Positions 6,701 to 7,762 of a stretch of DNA of 7,762 nt are shown in pieces; the first letter of the stretch is position 1; every line of letters starts with the position of its first letter. Both the position numbers and the translations under genes were made by a program. The stretch is from Globobulimina sp. (taxonomy: Eukaryota > Foraminifera > Rotaliida), in contig PIVH01000122.1 in the NCBI GenBank assembly GCA_003354225.1, forward strand, positions 1 through 7,762, read 5' to 3'. A model generated the notes under the pieces. That model was not told where the DNA came from and did not search any database. It saw only the letters and a program-made list of their open reading frames with translations.

Positions 6701-7762
6701 ATTCCCACAAATATAGAAAAGCAAATAAACAAAATCCAAACAAATTCATAAATCTAAATAAAAACCCTCTAATAATTGCGTCAAATTACTGTAAAAATAA
6801 CAATGAAATCAAAGCTCTTTCACAAGATTTTAATAAAATGAATAAAATACAAGTCACAGCGTCCCCGGCATATAATTTAAAAACATTACCAACGAACTTT
6901 GATGTAAATCTCTCGCCGGCAAACCCAGAAATACCTAATGATAATAAAACTACCATTGGCTTTACAGATGGATCATGTGACCCAAATCCTGGCAAAGGAG
7001 GAGCTGCAGCATATATACCATCCCAACCATCACATAGATCTCCATTTAAACAAATCCATTATTTTAAAATCCCAGTGACAATAACAACTGCGGAGACAGA
7101 GGCGGTACATATAATAATAAATCACATCTTAAATAGCCCAATTAAACAGTCCATACACTATAAAATCTACATCGACAATCTACCACTCCTTCAATTTATA
7201 AATGGCCAAAATTTCCCGAAATATAATGATACTAAAATATTAATTGAAAATATATTCGTAAAATTGCTGCAAATAATGCAAAAATCTCCAGATACTTTCA
7301 TCTCTTTCATAAAAATTAAATCACATAATAATAATAAATATAATGACGAAGCTGATCGAATGGCCAATTTTGCAGCTAAACATGCGAAATATGACCAATC
7401 ATTATTCAGCCAAATATCTTACAATACAACAATGACACAGCTACACAAACAAATATATTTTCATTGGAGCAGATCATGGAAAAATAGAAACACGAAACCT
7501 ACTCAAGATAGTTACAGAATGTTCCAACATAATCCCACTCTCCACAATAAGTTAAATAAAATAATTAAATATGTAAACAAAGACGAAGCTGCATTAATGA
7601 TAAGAATAATAACTGGACATATTGAATTAAACGATTTCCTGTTCAAACATAAATATAAAGATACTGACAAGAATGATGTAAAATCTCCAAACTGCGACCA
7701 ATGCAATACTAATAAATCAGAAACAATCAACCATTATTTTATTAAATGCCCAAAATATAATA
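3697..7762 (+). CDS. LINE ORF2 polyprotein: APE endonuclease, reverse transcriptase, RNase H, CCHC (3' end outside window)
   Basis: This protein nicks target DNA and reverse-transcribes the element RNA from the nick. It is open for 1355 codons to the right edge; I read every codon and found no stop. The endonuclease (about 1-252) shows N10, E45 in LVQEW, the YxxP block at 138-141, GDFN at 163-166, D217 in SSIDLTLIS and SDH at 242-244. PWWN (324-327) and a strongly basic stretch (329-353) follow, then an Asn/Lys-rich linker. The reverse transcriptase (about 525-870) has KAYGPD at 546-551, NYRPIAV at 606-612, motif A FTDFAKAYD with D678, GVPQGS at 734-739, FADD at 766-769 and RYLG at 858-861. 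RNase H (about 1086-1226) has D1091, E1133, D1160, H1210 and D1220. A terminal CX2CX9HX4C motif (C1333, C1336, H1346, C1351) is followed by PKY at the window edge. All catalytic residues are present. The protein shares ORF1's frame number, but stops separate the two, so a simple readthrough fusion is excluded. Confidence 0.97.
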   Translation, partial: MVKYNILQYNVNGMISPTNLSQENKCRKINQILTSRQVDFFLVQEWSATLRYALTPNDSKYIDKNDKSHPLKFPIQFFPNYNVHYTGTETAILYRNTLTVTPLNSPLNYNRNNRTKNCHISSVILHSGDQDIGIHSLYNCPRNPNIDQMFDYPLNVDRNIIAGDFNIHNVIWGSHKSTNESNNFVDGLNHIDLQILNITNPSYTHIHKSYQTKSSIDLTLISNKLKHTNWTILHSLYDQNCSDHVPIATSFEVDNVFGFSETKKTWNLSNNKKWEKYTETLDNNIKDTVFDQNPNAYAEQLTYLILYTAEQSIGYKYYYRGHKPWWNNKIKKLKKKCKRIRRRIQRMKRKAKRYSTDFHLYPKYKRLKLVLNVLQSAKLKAIRTAKSKYNSRINKYIQTCKDYGRRFWRTISSNKTNDTNTNNIPPLNFKNKTNIIDPHKQAKALQEAMTRPPKPLTSPIHNKWHKYVNKFVPKYLKKHRESPTNNQMKMHSIKNDKIKQNNNSEIQDPSQINVNIPIQNNEYKILNDPILKYEIRSVIKNLDTHKAYGPDRIHNQMIKHGGESLIDCLIPLFNKCMIKGVFPSYWNFSHLLPIPKPHKDHSNPKNYRPIAVSSCLGRVFEKILANRLQHFCVTNKIFDNYQCGFQINRCCDDVLTTFITDIQTSFDMVSDTDVVFTDFAKAYDSVWHNGLLYKLIKNNIKGNILNVLASFIQTRYTKVIAKKAESNWVAQPIGVPQGSALSPILYILFTNDFQIKYPNYVHFACFADDTAFWTSPGSKDPLRYKFLQSELNNFGNWCEKWQLMINPSKCLSMNFSHSNPIKYYPNFKDKLDPNTNKKTRISKYVINSIPIKYEKSARYLGLWFDERLNFHAHFAKIRAKSMRSYWRLYFTMKSGVKLSPLSIAILYKSLARSRIEYGLSHYFPYDSNNLLTILQNKFLRLAIPCRLDSPMDISQFLLKIEPIQHRAHYLTMRQLARAYYNNSYHPLNKTYKSLNKYMQTINSHKYRKANKQNPNKFINLNKNPLIIASNYCKNNNEIKALSQDFNKMNKIQVTASPAYNLKTLPTNFDVNLSPANPEIPNDNKTTIGFTDGSCDPNPGKGGAAAYIPSQPSHRSPFKQIHYFKIPVTITTAETEAVHIIINHILNSPIKQSIHYKIYIDNLPLLQFINGQNFPKYNDTKILIENIFVKLLQIMQKSPDTFISFIKIKSHNNNKYNDEADRMANFAAKHAKYDQSLFSQISYNTTMTQLHKQIYFHWSRSWKNRNTKPTQDSYRMFQHNPTLHNKLNKIIKYVNKDEAALMIRIITGHIELNDFLFKHKYKDTDKNDVKSPNCDQCNTNKSETINHYFIKCPKYN

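Larger units (their letters stand above)
1..7762 (+). mobile_element. Non-LTR (LINE) retrotransposon with two ORFs, both ends outside the window
   Basis: The whole window reads as one LINE: a zinc-knuckle ORF1 followed by an ORF2 with APE-type endonuclease, reverse transcriptase, RNase H and terminal CCHC motif, all on one strand. No long terminal repeats, integrase or protease are seen, which argues against LTR elements. The domain order EN-RT-RNase H-CCHC is known from the I, Ingi, R1, LOA and Tad groups, so I infer membership near that assemblage; a tree of the RT domain is needed to fix the clade. Both main ORFs are uninterrupted and the active-site residues are intact, which suggests recent mobility. 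The 5' end may lie left of base 1 and the 3' end lies right of 7762, so the promoter, 3' UTR, tail and target-site duplications cannot be described. Confidence 0.95.

Noticed and set aside
1-7762. LTR retrotransposon or retrovirus-like element
   Set aside because: There is no protease, integrase, LTR or primer-binding site, and the endonuclease is APE-type at the N-terminus of the RT protein, which is diagnostic of LINEs.
1-7762. CRISPR array, tRNA, rRNA or bacterial operon signals
   Set aside because: There are no regularly spaced repeats, no cloverleaf-like segments and no Shine-Dalgarno-spaced gene series; every strong signal belongs to the LINE.

Overview
The window holds most of one non-LTR (LINE-type) retrotransposon, read entirely on the + strand. 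The host is an AT-rich eukaryote. The evidence is a two-ORF LINE layout, start codons in A-at-minus-3 context rather than behind Shine-Dalgarno sites, and proteins dominated by Asn, Lys and Ile codons. TAA, TAG and TGA never occur inside the two main frames, so no stop-codon reassignment is visible. I cannot name the host species; an AT-rich protist, early-branching fungus or cnidarian would all fit.

Layout: (1) 1-3279, ORF1, open from the left edge. It is a large Asn/Lys-rich nucleic-acid-binding protein with a Cys/His cluster (a canonical CX2CX4HX4C zinc knuckle plus two variant Cys/His groups), an Asn-rich tract and a basic tail. Its first in-frame ATG is at 145, so the first 144 bases may be 5' leader or coding sequence that begins further left. 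(2) 3280-3696, a T-rich spacer on a strand that is otherwise A-rich. One frame stays open across the whole spacer (3276-3704), overlapping the ORF1 stop as ATGA and the ORF2 start by 8 bases. (3) 3697-7762 and beyond, ORF2, in the same frame as ORF1 but separated from it by stops. It encodes an APE-type endonuclease, a reverse transcriptase, an RNase H and a C-terminal CCHC motif, and the right edge cuts it just after that motif.

All expected catalytic residues of the endonuclease, reverse transcriptase and RNase H are present, and neither main ORF contains a frameshift or stop, so this looks like a young and possibly active copy. The expected cycle is target-primed reverse transcription: ORF1 protein coats the RNA, the endonuclease nicks the target, the reverse transcriptase copies from the nick and RNase H removes the template. 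The order EN-RT-RNase H-CCHC places it near the I/Ingi/R1/LOA/Tad group rather than vertebrate L1 or RTE; the exact clade is an inference.

The most unusual points are the size of ORF1, the bridging open frame between the ORFs, a sharp difference in leucine codon choice between ORF1 and ORF2, and an RNase H with the NPG loop of the cellular enzyme. Neither element end, target-site duplication, 3' UTR nor tail is in the window.
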